A stretch of 5,741 bases of DNA, from positions 1 to 5,741 of the forward strand of contig JAFGQA010000074.1 of the NCBI GenBank assembly GCA_016935885.1, read 5' to 3'. Positions 1-5,726 of this stretch are shown here, in pieces (positions within the stretch are counted from its first letter, which is position 1; every line of letters begins with the position of its first letter). The translations under genes were made by a program, and so were the position numbers. The stretch comes from Phycisphaerae bacterium (lineage in GTDB: Bacteria; Planctomycetota; Phycisphaerae; UBA1845; UTPLA1). The notes below the pieces were generated by a model, which ran no database searches, had not been told where the DNA came from, and worked only from the letters and a program-made list of their open reading frames with translations.

Positions 1-66
1 CGCCAAACGGCAAGCCGGCAGGCCGGCCAAGCGGCGCAATCGATCATGTTATTTTCGCGCGACGCC

Positions 67-738
67 TTATCCGTCCGTCAGCCGCAAGATCTCGTTGACA
101 AGCTTTCGGATGCCTTCGTACACCTCCGCCGGGCCACTTGCCAGCATGTAGGCGGGCGTCGTAACGATCTTGTGGGCCTCGTCCGTGACGATCTCCGTCG
201 CCGGACAGTCACGGTGCTTAGCGCCCATGGCGTTGACCGCGCCGGCGACGTTCGCATCGTTGCCGATGGTCATCTTCGGGTGGATGTCCTTCTTGCCGAC
301 GATCCGTGCCAGCATGGCCGGGGCGATGCAGATCGCGCCGATCGGCTTTCTGGCCGCCAGCATGTCGCCGGCCAGCCGCTCCACGTCGGGATTGACCGAA
401 CAGTTCGGGCCCTCGTCGGCGAAGGTGGACAGGTTCTTGGCCGCGCCGAAGCCACCGGGGAAGATCAACGCGTCGATATCCGCCGCCTTGACGTCCTTGA
501 CGTTTTGGATTTCGCAACGGGCGATGCGGGCCGACTCCACCAGGACGTTGCGGGTCTCACTGGCGGGACCGTGTTCGAGGTGGTTCACGACGCCGGCCTG
601 CGGGATGTCGGGCGCGCAACAGACGGCCTTTGCTCGTGCCTGGTCCAAGGCCAACAGCGTGGAAACGGCTTCGTGAATCTCGGCCCCGTCAAGGAATCCA
701 CAACCGCTCAGACAAACGGCAATCTTCTTCATCTTCAT
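67..738 (-). CDS. elbB: ElbB-type glyoxalase-like protein (DJ-1/PfpI superfamily)
   Basis: Predicted soluble cytoplasmic protein of 223 residues, close to the roughly 217 of E. coli ElbB. The family is annotated as isoprenoid biosynthesis glyoxalase ElbB (formerly sigma cross-reacting protein 27A). Its physiological substrate is not firmly settled. Visible family blocks are SGCG at 11-14 followed by DGAEIHEAV, the NHL and ETRNVLVESARIAR blocks around 52-73, PGGFGAAKNLS at 94-104, CIAPAML with the nucleophile-position cysteine at C137, and TTPAYML at 193-199. All align well with my recollection of E. coli ElbB, so identity is secure. I chose the ATG at 738 because a GGAGG sits 7 bases upstream and the family N-terminus (KKIAVCLSGCG) begins there. 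The frame stays open upstream to 1077, but those extra 113 codons only translate the tandem repeat array. It is co-oriented with the GTPase gene upstream, but the 406-bp repeat-filled gap argues against a tight operon. Confidence 0.93.
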   Translation of the reverse strand: MKMKKIAVCLSGCGFLDGAEIHEAVSTLLALDQARAKAVCCAPDIPQAGVVNHLEHGPASETRNVLVESARIARCEIQNVKDVKAADIDALIFPGGFGAAKNLSTFADEGPNCSVNPDVERLAGDMLAARKPIGAICIAPAMLARIVGKKDIHPKMTIGNDANVAGAVNAMGAKHRDCPATEIVTDEAHKIVTTPAYMLASGPAEVYEGIRKLVNEILRLTDG

Positions 739-745
739 CGTGATG

Positions 746-750
746 CCTCC
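746..750 (-). promoter_or_regulatory. Ribosome binding site of elbB
   Basis: On the minus strand GGAGG lies 7 bases before the ATG at 738. It decides the start: the open frame continues 339 bases further upstream through repeat DNA, and the strong Shine-Dalgarno with the conserved family N-terminus rules those codons out. Confidence 0.85.
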
Positions 751-819
751 AAGTCGCGATCTCCTACGCGCCGCAGCCAGTGCACTGTCGCACGTCACCT
801 GACGGGTCCGGTTGGGTGC

Positions 820-842
820 CACGGGCAGCTTGGCTGCCCGTG
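820..842. repeat. Perfect palindrome with 10-bp arms and TTG loop
   Basis: CACGGGCAGC (820-829) and GCTGCCCGTG (833-842) are perfect reverse complements around a 3-base loop. The left arm is preceded by GGGTGCCAC (814-822, overlapping the arm). Its inverse, GTGGCACCC, recurs in the adjacent array, so the whole 814-1029 block has inverted ends. There is no T-tract, so a classical intrinsic terminator is unlikely. It resembles dispersed REP-like palindromes that I recall from planctomycete genomes; that link is from memory, not a search. Confidence 0.85.
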
Positions 843-843
843 T

Positions 844-868
844 CCACTGGCGGGCAAGCCGCCAGTGG
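844..868. repeat. Perfect palindrome with 10-bp arms and 5-base loop
   Basis: CCACTGGCGG (844-853) and CCGCCAGTGG (859-868) are perfect reverse complements around GCAAG. It follows the previous palindrome after a single base. Its right arm is also the start of the first unit of the 17-bp tandem array, which suggests the array grew out of this palindrome. Confidence 0.85.
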
Positions 869-1029
869 CACCCTCGCGCCAGTGGCACCCTCGCGCCAGT
901 GGCACGCTCGCGCCAGTGGCACCCTCGCGCCAGTGGCACGCTCGCGCCGGTGGCACGCTCGCGCCGGTGGCACGCTCGCGCCGGTGGCACGCTCGCGCCA
1001 GTGGCACCGTCGTGCTCGTGGCACCCTCG
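860..1029. repeat. 17-bp tandem repeat array (minisatellite), ten units
   Basis: Ten head-to-tail units of consensus CGCCRGTGGCACSCTCG begin at 860, 877, 894, 911, 928, 945, 962, 979, 996 and 1013. Units 1 to 9 differ only at position 5 (A in units 1-5 and 9, G in 6-8) and around positions 13-14. Unit 10 is degenerate in its first six bases. The grouping of variants (G-type units 6-8 adjacent) is what slippage or unequal exchange would leave. Every unit contains GTGGCAC. A length of 17 is not a multiple of three and the unit has no stop in any of six frames, so it reads open everywhere without being a gene. It is not a CRISPR array, as there are no spacers. Confidence 0.95.
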
Positions 1030-1083
1030 CGCTACTTCGGTCCCATCACGCCGATGGCGATCCCGGAATCGCCGCACGCCCAG

Positions 1084-1105
1084 CCCACGGATTGCGATCC
1101 GTGGG
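1084..1105. terminator. Hairpin downstream of the GTPase gene, possible terminator
   Basis: CCCACGGAT (1084-1092) and ATCCGTGGG (1097-1105) form a perfect 9-bp stem with a TGCG loop. It lies about 40 bases past the stop of the minus-strand GTPase gene, a position suited to a 3' end structure. No T-run follows on the minus strand, so it may be an mRNA-stabilising hairpin or another dispersed palindrome rather than an intrinsic terminator. Confidence 0.4.
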
Positions 1106-1144
1106 TCTGAGGCGAGGATCTGCGGTCAAGATAGCGCTGTCGTG

Positions 1145-2143
1145 CTAGAAGTGCAACTCTACCACATCCTTGTCCGTCAGGACATGGGTGTGGTTGACCT
1201 GTTGACCATCGTGAACGCCGGAGCCCCAAGCGCGGGCGCTTTTGAGGTTCGCCGCAAGGTCGCGGTGGACCAGGTAGGCCAAGTCCTGCACGGTGCCGCC
1301 CATTGGCATGATAAACGGCACGGAGTAATCCACGGGTTTGCCGGGTTTCTTGGAATAAATGCGGATGACGTGTAGCAACTCGAAACACGCCGCCGTCAGG
1401 GCGGTGAGCCCCTCGCCTGTCTCGGCCGAGATGGGCAACATCCACAGGTGGCTGTCGAGCAACTCCTTCATGCCCTCGAAGTTGTCGAGGGCGCCCGGCG
1501 TGTCACACTTGTTGGCGGCAACGAGCACGCGCTTGGGCTCGACGTCCGGCTCGTCCGTGTCGAATTCCAGTACGGGCTGCGACACCGGCCGCAGGTTACG
1601 TCCAAGCAACATCGAGATCGGCTGCTCGAACTGATCGAGCAAGCCGATCGCCGACAGATCGACGACGAGCAGAATGATGTCTGCTGCTCGAAACGCTCCC
1701 ATCATGCCTGGCTGGGCTTGACCCTTGATGACGGGGGGCATGTCGACGAACTGAATCGGCACGTCCTCGTGATGGGCCATGCCCGGCACGGCGGCGTGCG
1801 TCGCGAAAGGGAAGTCGGCCACCTCGACCTTGGCGTCTGTCAGGGCGTGGACGATGGCGCTCTTGCCGACGTTGGCCTCGCCGAGCAAAGTGACCTGTCC
1901 CGCGCCCTGCTTCGGCACAGAGAACAAGTCGCGATGACCTCCGCCGTGACGCTTCGGCTGCTGCAATTCCTGGCGGGCGACCTTGATTCGTTGCTTGAGC
2001 TGCGATTGGAGTTTCTCGCTGCCCTTGTGCTTGGGCAGGAGACGCAACATCTCCTCCAAGCCTTCGAGCCTCTTCTGCGGCGTGGTGGCCGCGCGATATC
2101 GCTCCTCGGCCTTCATGTACTCTGGTGTCTGATTGACAGGCAT
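1145..2143 (-). CDS. DRG/Obg-like GTPase with C-terminal TGS domain
   Basis: A 332-residue predicted cytoplasmic GTPase of the Obg-DRG branch of the TRAFAC class. Residues 1-65 are charged and helical (probable helical hairpin, as in DRG proteins), followed by a short GGG-containing linker. The G domain shows P-loop GEANVGKS at 88-95, switch I FPFATHAAVPG at 111-121, G3 at 134-137 as DMPP, G4 NKCD at 211-214 and G5 SAETGEG at 239-245. Residues from about 260 to 332 form a TGS domain (IRIYSKKPGKPVDYSVPFIM through DVVELHF), a fold used for RNA or ribosome contacts. The family is linked to translation or ribosome function; a specific role here is inference. G3 is odd: DxxG is expected, but a proline replaces the glycine. 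The ATG at 2143 has a purine-rich Shine-Dalgarno. It is divergent from the ligase gene, with 94 bp between the starts. Confidence 0.88.
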   Translation of the reverse strand: MPVNQTPEYMKAEERYRAATTPQKRLEGLEEMLRLLPKHKGSEKLQSQLKQRIKVARQELQQPKRHGGGHRDLFSVPKQGAGQVTLLGEANVGKSAIVHALTDAKVEVADFPFATHAAVPGMAHHEDVPIQFVDMPPVIKGQAQPGMMGAFRAADIILLVVDLSAIGLLDQFEQPISMLLGRNLRPVSQPVLEFDTDEPDVEPKRVLVAANKCDTPGALDNFEGMKELLDSHLWMLPISAETGEGLTALTAACFELLHVIRIYSKKPGKPVDYSVPFIMPMGGTVQDLAYLVHRDLAANLKSARAWGSGVHDGQQVNHTHVLTDKDVVELHF

Positions 2144-2147
2144 CGCA

Positions 2148-2155
2148 CCTTCCTT
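2148..2155 (-). promoter_or_regulatory. Ribosome binding site of the GTPase gene
   Basis: Minus-strand AAGGAAGG ends 4 bases before the ATG at 2143. It is not a perfect AGGAGG, but its placement supports this start, and the protein begins with the helical region expected of the family. Confidence 0.6.
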
Positions 2156-2224
2156 AGGCTACCGACTACCGATATGATAACGCGCCGGAACCGTCAATTG
2201 ATAAGCGACAGAGCACTGGTTTGT

Positions 2225-2229
2225 GAAGG
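2225..2229 (+). promoter_or_regulatory. Ribosome binding site choosing the ATG at 2238
   Basis: GAAGG lies 8 bases before the ATG at 2238. The alternative in-frame GTG at 2223 has no convincing Shine-Dalgarno and would add only five residues. Confidence 0.5.
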
Positions 2230-2237
2230 CTTCAGCA

Positions 2238-5200
2238 ATGCAACCGAACACCTCGTCTGATCTTCTCGTGGATGATTCACCGGCGGCCAATCGCACCAGC
2301 ACGGTTCTCGCCCTTGTCGCCGCCGCGGCGCTGGTCGGCAATTGCCTGTTGAACTCCCCGCCCAGGTTCTCCGACAAGCATGGGGCGGATACGTCGCTGC
2401 TCAAGCCGGTTGTGACGCTCCTGGCGACGGGTGGTGCATTCCCCACCGTCCGGGGCGTCGAGATCCGTGACCTGATCTTCTATACGGGCGCTGCCATCCT
2501 GGCACTCGTCGCGGGCCTCCGCATTGCCTCGACGGACTGGCGGCCGCGCCTCTCCGTCGACGATCTCCTGGACATCCGCCGGCGGGCGGCCAGCCCCTTT
2601 TTCTGGTGGATCCTGCTGCTGCTGGTAAGCGTCGTCAGTTCGATGTTCTCCCATGCGCCGGGCGTGTGCAAAGGCCAGACCATCATTCGGTTTCTTCATC
2701 TTGCCTGGTGGTGGCCGCTCGCGGCGTTGCTCGCACCACGGCACGTCCGCGGATTGACGGTCGCCCTGTTGGTTGTCCTCGGCGCCACGGCCGGGTTGGG
2801 CATCTGGTACTATGTCGAACGGAACCTTGCTGGCACGAGACTCCAATACCCCATCGGCAATGAACTCTGGCTCGCCGCCTGCCTGTTGCCGGGTGTCTTC
2901 ATTGCAGTCGGGCTGTTTGTCGGTCGCATCGGGGGCAGATCGGTAGGAGGCCAGCAGGACTCGATCCGCGCCGCCACCGATTCGAGTGCACCGGAGGTCG
3001 CTGATCCGAGTACGTCCGACGTCCCCGATCCGACTCCGCCGGACACATCCAATCCAAGCAGTCGGGCCGGTTCCGATTCAGGAGAGCCCGAGACCGCGGA
3101 GTTGTGTGCACGGGCGGGTGTTGATTCGAGTTCGCCGGACTCTCCTGATTCCGCCGCGTCAGATGCCTCCGATCCGACCACGCCGGCTGGCGCCGATTCC
3201 GACGAGTCCGCCACGTCGGGCCCGGACGCGCCAGCTCATTGGCTGTATCTGCTCGGGCTGGTCGTTGTTTGTGGTGCCATCCTTGTGGCACTTGTCCTGA
3301 CGCACTCGCGGTCGGCCGCCGTCGGTCTGGGTGCAGGGGCCTTCGCGCTCCTCTTCTTCGCCGTCAGGACCAGGACGGCCCGGCTCGTCGTTGTGCTGGT
3401 GGCCATGGTTCTGGCGACGGGTGGGGCAGTGATCGTCCAGCACATGAGGACGACGGGCCCGATGGGCACACGGTCTCATTCCATCCGTACGCGTTTGGAC
3501 TACGCCTGGCCCTATGCCTTGACCCTGTTCTTCGAGAAGCCGGTCGCCGGCCACGGTGACGGATCCTACGCCTTGCTGGCCGGTCAGTATGCCCGCCAGG
3601 ATCAGTTGGGCGACCCCGGCACGATCAGCTTTGACGAATGGAGCTGGATCGGGCGCACGGACAACGAGTTTCTCCAACTGCTCTCCGAACTCGGCCTCGT
3701 CGGCACGATCGCCTTTTGTGCAGCCTTGTTGGTGACGTTCTACCGTGTCCTGCAATACTGCGATCGCGCGAGGGGCGACCCCACCGCCCGCTCGCGCCGA
3801 TGGCTGGCCATCGGCCTGGCAGGCGCCTTGCTTGCCCTGTTGGCCGAGGAGTTTTGGTCTCCCGCTTTGCGCGAGCCCGGGCTTCCCCCCATCTTCTTGA
3901 CTGTCTGGGCGGCACTGTGGGTGCTCGGTCGCTCAGAACAGAAGGTCATTGAGCCCGCGTCCGCGGACAAGCGACTCGGCAACTTCGCCGTGCGCATGGG
4001 CGGCGTAGCTGCCGCCGTCTGCGCCGTGATTCTTGGCTACTTCGGGATCCAGGACTGGCGCGGGGCTCGAGCCCGTTACGAGGCCGATGTTAGTCTGACG
4101 TCGCAGCGCTATGCCGAGGCCGTTCCGCTCGCCGAGTTTGCCGCGAACAACCGGCTCGATCCTTTTCGCAGGATCATTGCCCAGGTTGTTTCCGTCTGGG
4201 CTCGATCTGGCGAGTTCCAGGAGATGCTGAGGACGTCCGACCTGCCGCCTACGGATCAGGACCTCGCCTTTGCCCAGGATTCTCTCGCAAGCCTGACGCG
4301 ACTGGATAACGTGGCGCCGAGCTTCCTCAGTTCGTCGCGCCTGCGTTCCGAACTGTTGTGGAACCTGGCTGAAGCATACCACCGTCGCGGACAGACGAGC
4401 TACGAGCGCGAATGCCTGAAGGAGTGCGTCATCGCTTGGATGCGGCAGCGCGCGGAGGAGCCATTCCGCCTGGACATCGTCGAGAGGCTGTGGAGTCTTC
4501 TGTACACCGTGGAGGAGAAGTGGGAGAAGCTTGGGGGGAGGGCCGAGGAGTTGCTGGACGTCAAGCGCAACAGTCAGACGCGATACCGGCTGGACTGGCT
4601 GCGCGACCTCATGCGCAACGGCGAGATCGCTCCCGGGTTTCTTCCTTTGTTTCAACAGGTTCTGGTTCAGGAGGATTTTGTGCCGGCGGTGCAGGACTTC
4701 TTGAACGTGGCCGGGCAGGACGTGGAGAGGCCGGCGTCTCAATGGCGAGATCAGCTTTCGCCGGAGACGTTTCGCATCGCCGCCTTGGCCAAGGCAATCA
4801 CTGGACAGCCCGACGAGGCGGCCAAGCTGGCCGGCACGGCGGTGGAGCTCTACGACAAAGCGGGCCCCCGCCTGTTCGCCGCGCACGCCGCTGCGCTGGA
4901 CGAAATGGTCAAGTACGGTTTTGCCGCGGACCCGACGGCCCACACAGACGAGAACCTCGCTCAGTTGGCAGGAGCGCAGGCGATTCTTCAGGGACCGGTC
5001 GATGCGGCACGACCTCTACCGGGCCCGCTGGGCGAGACGCGGCTCAGCATTCTGCTCGCCGTCGGCCGTGAAGAAGAGGCACAGGCGCAGATCCGCCTGC
5101 TTCATCCCCAGAACGAAGCGCCGCCGCATGAGCAATTGGCCGTGGCCTATGTCGAATTGGTCAAGCAGTTTGTGGGCACGCCCCGGTACACGGATCTGGC

Positions 5201-5555
5201 CCTACGTTGGGTGCAACGCGCAGACGAGCTTGTGTTTCGGCTGCCGGATGCTTGTGGTTTGCGCGTCCGCCTGTTTCTGCAGAAAGGCGACGACGCCCAA
5301 GCGCTGGCTTCCGCCAATGAACTCATTGGCTTGGTGCCGGAGCGAGAGGCAGTGTACAAGTACCTGAGTGATCTGGAGGCGCGATATCCTGGCAGCGGGA
5401 TGTGGGCCGAACTTCGGCGACAGCACCCCGACCTGCCGCCTCCCCCGATCCAGGACGCGTCACAGGCCACGACGCAACCGTCAAAGGTCGCTGCCGGGGG
5501 TGGAGACGATGCGGCCGCCACCACCACGATGCCCGACGGCAAGCCAGGAGGCTAG
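2238..5555 (+). CDS. O-antigen ligase/polymerase-like membrane protein with C-terminal helical-repeat domain
   Basis: About 1105 residues, over twice the usual 400-450 of WaaL/Wzy-type proteins, which join or polymerise lipid-linked glycans at the periplasmic face. I count 13 membrane segments, near 22-38, 78-96, 120-137, 149-166, 170-193, 209-229, 334-357, 360-376, 382-400, 489-505, 522-540, 549-564 and 585-604. Arginine-rich loops fit an N-in topology, placing the 401-488 loop and the C-terminus outside. Family marks are LTHSRSA (354-360), RTRLDYAWPYAL (417-428) before EKPVAGHGDGSY, and RTDNEFLQLLSELGLVG (473-489). This last block corresponds to the usual HAHN-x-x-L signature of the Wzy_C region, but with D475-N476 instead of His-Asn. 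Residues 248-327 are ten octad repeats in a predicted cytoplasmic loop. Residues 605 to about 1065 are amphipathic helices of TPR-like character without perfect TPR consensus, followed by a Pro/Thr/Gly-rich tail. Family placement is firm. The choice between ligase, polymerase and protein O-oligosaccharyltransferase is open, and no glycan genes adjoin. Confidence 0.83.
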   Translation: MQPNTSSDLLVDDSPAANRTSTVLALVAAAALVGNCLLNSPPRFSDKHGADTSLLKPVVTLLATGGAFPTVRGVEIRDLIFYTGAAILALVAGLRIASTDWRPRLSVDDLLDIRRRAASPFFWWILLLLVSVVSSMFSHAPGVCKGQTIIRFLHLAWWWPLAALLAPRHVRGLTVALLVVLGATAGLGIWYYVERNLAGTRLQYPIGNELWLAACLLPGVFIAVGLFVGRIGGRSVGGQQDSIRAATDSSAPEVADPSTSDVPDPTPPDTSNPSSRAGSDSGEPETAELCARAGVDSSSPDSPDSAASDASDPTTPAGADSDESATSGPDAPAHWLYLLGLVVVCGAILVALVLTHSRSAAVGLGAGAFALLFFAVRTRTARLVVVLVAMVLATGGAVIVQHMRTTGPMGTRSHSIRTRLDYAWPYALTLFFEKPVAGHGDGSYALLAGQYARQDQLGDPGTISFDEWSWIGRTDNEFLQLLSELGLVGTIAFCAALLVTFYRVLQYCDRARGDPTARSRRWLAIGLAGALLALLAEEFWSPALREPGLPPIFLTVWAALWVLGRSEQKVIEPASADKRLGNFAVRMGGVAAAVCAVILGYFGIQDWRGARARYEADVSLTSQRYAEAVPLAEFAANNRLDPFRRIIAQVVSVWARSGEFQEMLRTSDLPPTDQDLAFAQDSLASLTRLDNVAPSFLSSSRLRSELLWNLAEAYHRRGQTSYERECLKECVIAWMRQRAEEPFRLDIVERLWSLLYTVEEKWEKLGGRAEELLDVKRNSQTRYRLDWLRDLMRNGEIAPGFLPLFQQVLVQEDFVPAVQDFLNVAGQDVERPASQWRDQLSPETFRIAALAKAITGQPDEAAKLAGTAVELYDKAGPRLFAAHAAALDEMVKYGFAADPTAHTDENLAQLAGAQAILQGPVDAARPLPGPLGETRLSILLAVGREEEAQAQIRLLHPQNEAPPHEQLAVAYVELVKQFVGTPRYTDLALRWVQRADELVFRLPDACGLRVRLFLQKGDDAQALASANELIGLVPEREAVYKYLSDLEARYPGSGMWAELRRQHPDLPPPPIQDASQATTQPSKVAAGGGDDAAATTTMPDGKPGG
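2979..3218 (+). repeat. 24-bp in-frame tandem repeat encoding ten octads in the ligase
   Basis: Ten consecutive 24-base units encode octads of loose consensus D-[PS]-x-x-[PS]-[DE]-x-x: DSSAPEVA, DPSTSDVP, DPTPPDTS, NPSSRAGS, DSGEPETA, ELCARAGV, DSSSPDSP, DSAASDAS, DPTTPAGA, DSDESATS. Eight of ten begin with a GAY codon. Units 4, 6 and 9 share an AG near their end, each followed by a DS-type unit, which hints at a higher-order duplication. A partial eleventh unit (GPDAPA) follows. The stretch is acidic, low in hydrophobics and probably disordered. It joins membrane segments 6 and 7. Confidence 0.88.
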
Positions 5556-5578
5556 GGCAGTTCACGCTTGCCTGCGAC

Positions 5579-5630
5579 TGTGGCACAGACGTCTCGCCCG
5601 TGGATTCACCACCGAGACGGCGGTGCCACA
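5579..5630. repeat. Imperfect palindrome with 18-bp arms downstream of the ligase gene
   Basis: The arms TGTGGCACAGACGTCTCG (5579-5596) and CGAGACGGCGGTGCCACA (5613-5630) pair over 16 of 18 positions. Inside the loop GTGG (5600-5603) and CCAC (5609-5612) can pair again. It begins 23 bases after the ligase stop. Only a short T-stretch follows, so it may shape the 3' end of the mRNA without being a standard terminator. The outer GTGGCAC/GTGCCAC ends match the heptamer of the 17-bp array and the palindrome at 814-842. Confidence 0.85.
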
Positions 5631-5657
5631 GGTGCATTTAACCGTGAGGTGCTTTAC

Positions 5658-5712
5658 AGCATTTCACGTTTGAATGTAGCGTCGCCCCTTGTGGGCGGCG
5701 CAGTGAAATGCT
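5658..5712. repeat. Nested two-part inverted repeat
   Basis: Outer arms AGCATTTCAC (5658-5667) and GTGAAATGCT (5703-5712) are perfect reverse complements. Between them GCGTCGCCC (5679-5687) and GGGCGGCGC (5693-5701) form a 9-bp stem with one G-T pair and a 5-base loop. The inner stem abuts the right outer arm with one base between, leaving an 11-base bulge on the left. No T-run follows. The AT-richer outer arms stand out against the GC-rich surroundings. Function unknown. Confidence 0.75.
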
Positions 5713-5726
5713 ACCGAAGCAGGCGC

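Larger units (their letters stand above)
739..1144. other. Repeat-filled intergenic region between elbB and the GTPase gene
   Basis: This 406-base stretch has no credible gene. From left to right it holds the elbB ribosome binding site, unremarkable sequence to about 810, two adjacent perfect palindromes (820-842 and 844-868), a ten-unit 17-bp tandem array (860-1029), a 6-bp inverted repeat (GGCGAT at 1056-1061, ATCGCC at 1068-1073) and a 9-bp hairpin (1084-1105). Open frames cross it on both strands only because the 17-bp unit contains no stop in any frame. I see no convincing sigma-70 promoter for elbB here. Confidence 0.8.
2144..2237. promoter_or_regulatory. Divergent promoter region between GTPase and ligase genes
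   Basis: These 94 bp separate two divergent starts, so both promoters should lie here or inside the opposing genes. For the GTPase, minus-strand TTGACG (2192-2197) and TATCGG (2169-2174) are 17 bases apart: a good -35 but a weak -10, giving a leader of about 20 bases. For the ligase, TATGAT (2173-2178) is a fair -10 without a recognisable -35. The two candidates overlap, so mutual interference is possible. No operator-like palindrome is evident. Confidence 0.35.

Noticed and set aside
1..45. GC-rich sequence with GCCGGC twice (14-19, 22-27) and a near direct repeat GCCAARCGGC (2-11, 26-35)
   Set aside because: The stem would be only about 5 bp around a 4-base loop and the direct repeat is short. 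In DNA this GC-rich, chance is a fair explanation and no terminator T-run is present.
860..1029. Possible CRISPR array
   Set aside because: Units are contiguous with no unique spacers, and the 17-bp length is too short for CRISPR repeats. No cas gene is near.
46..1110. A 354-codon plus-strand open frame across elbB and the array
   Set aside because: It is antisense to the well-conserved elbB and continues through the repeat array. Its product shows no recognisable domain and the Arg/His-rich composition of a shadow frame.
2223..2237. GTG start five codons upstream for the ligase
   Set aside because: No Shine-Dalgarno precedes it, whereas GAAGG is well placed for the ATG at 2238. The difference has no effect on the domains.
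3159..3755. Minus-strand open frame of 198 codons opposite the octad repeats and the Wzy_C region
   Set aside because: It is low-complexity and charged, and overlaps the strongest family signature of the plus-strand gene. It is a shadow frame.
3933..4943. A 336-codon minus-strand open frame inside the ligase gene
   Set aside because: It lies opposite the ligase reading frame in GC-rich DNA, has no recognisable family features, and the plus-strand protein has continuous membrane and helical-repeat structure through this region.
5368..5673. Plus-strand open frame running off the ligase 3' end into the palindromes
   Set aside because: It overlaps the ligase C-terminus in another frame, lacks a credible ribosome binding site, and its tail only translates the palindrome.
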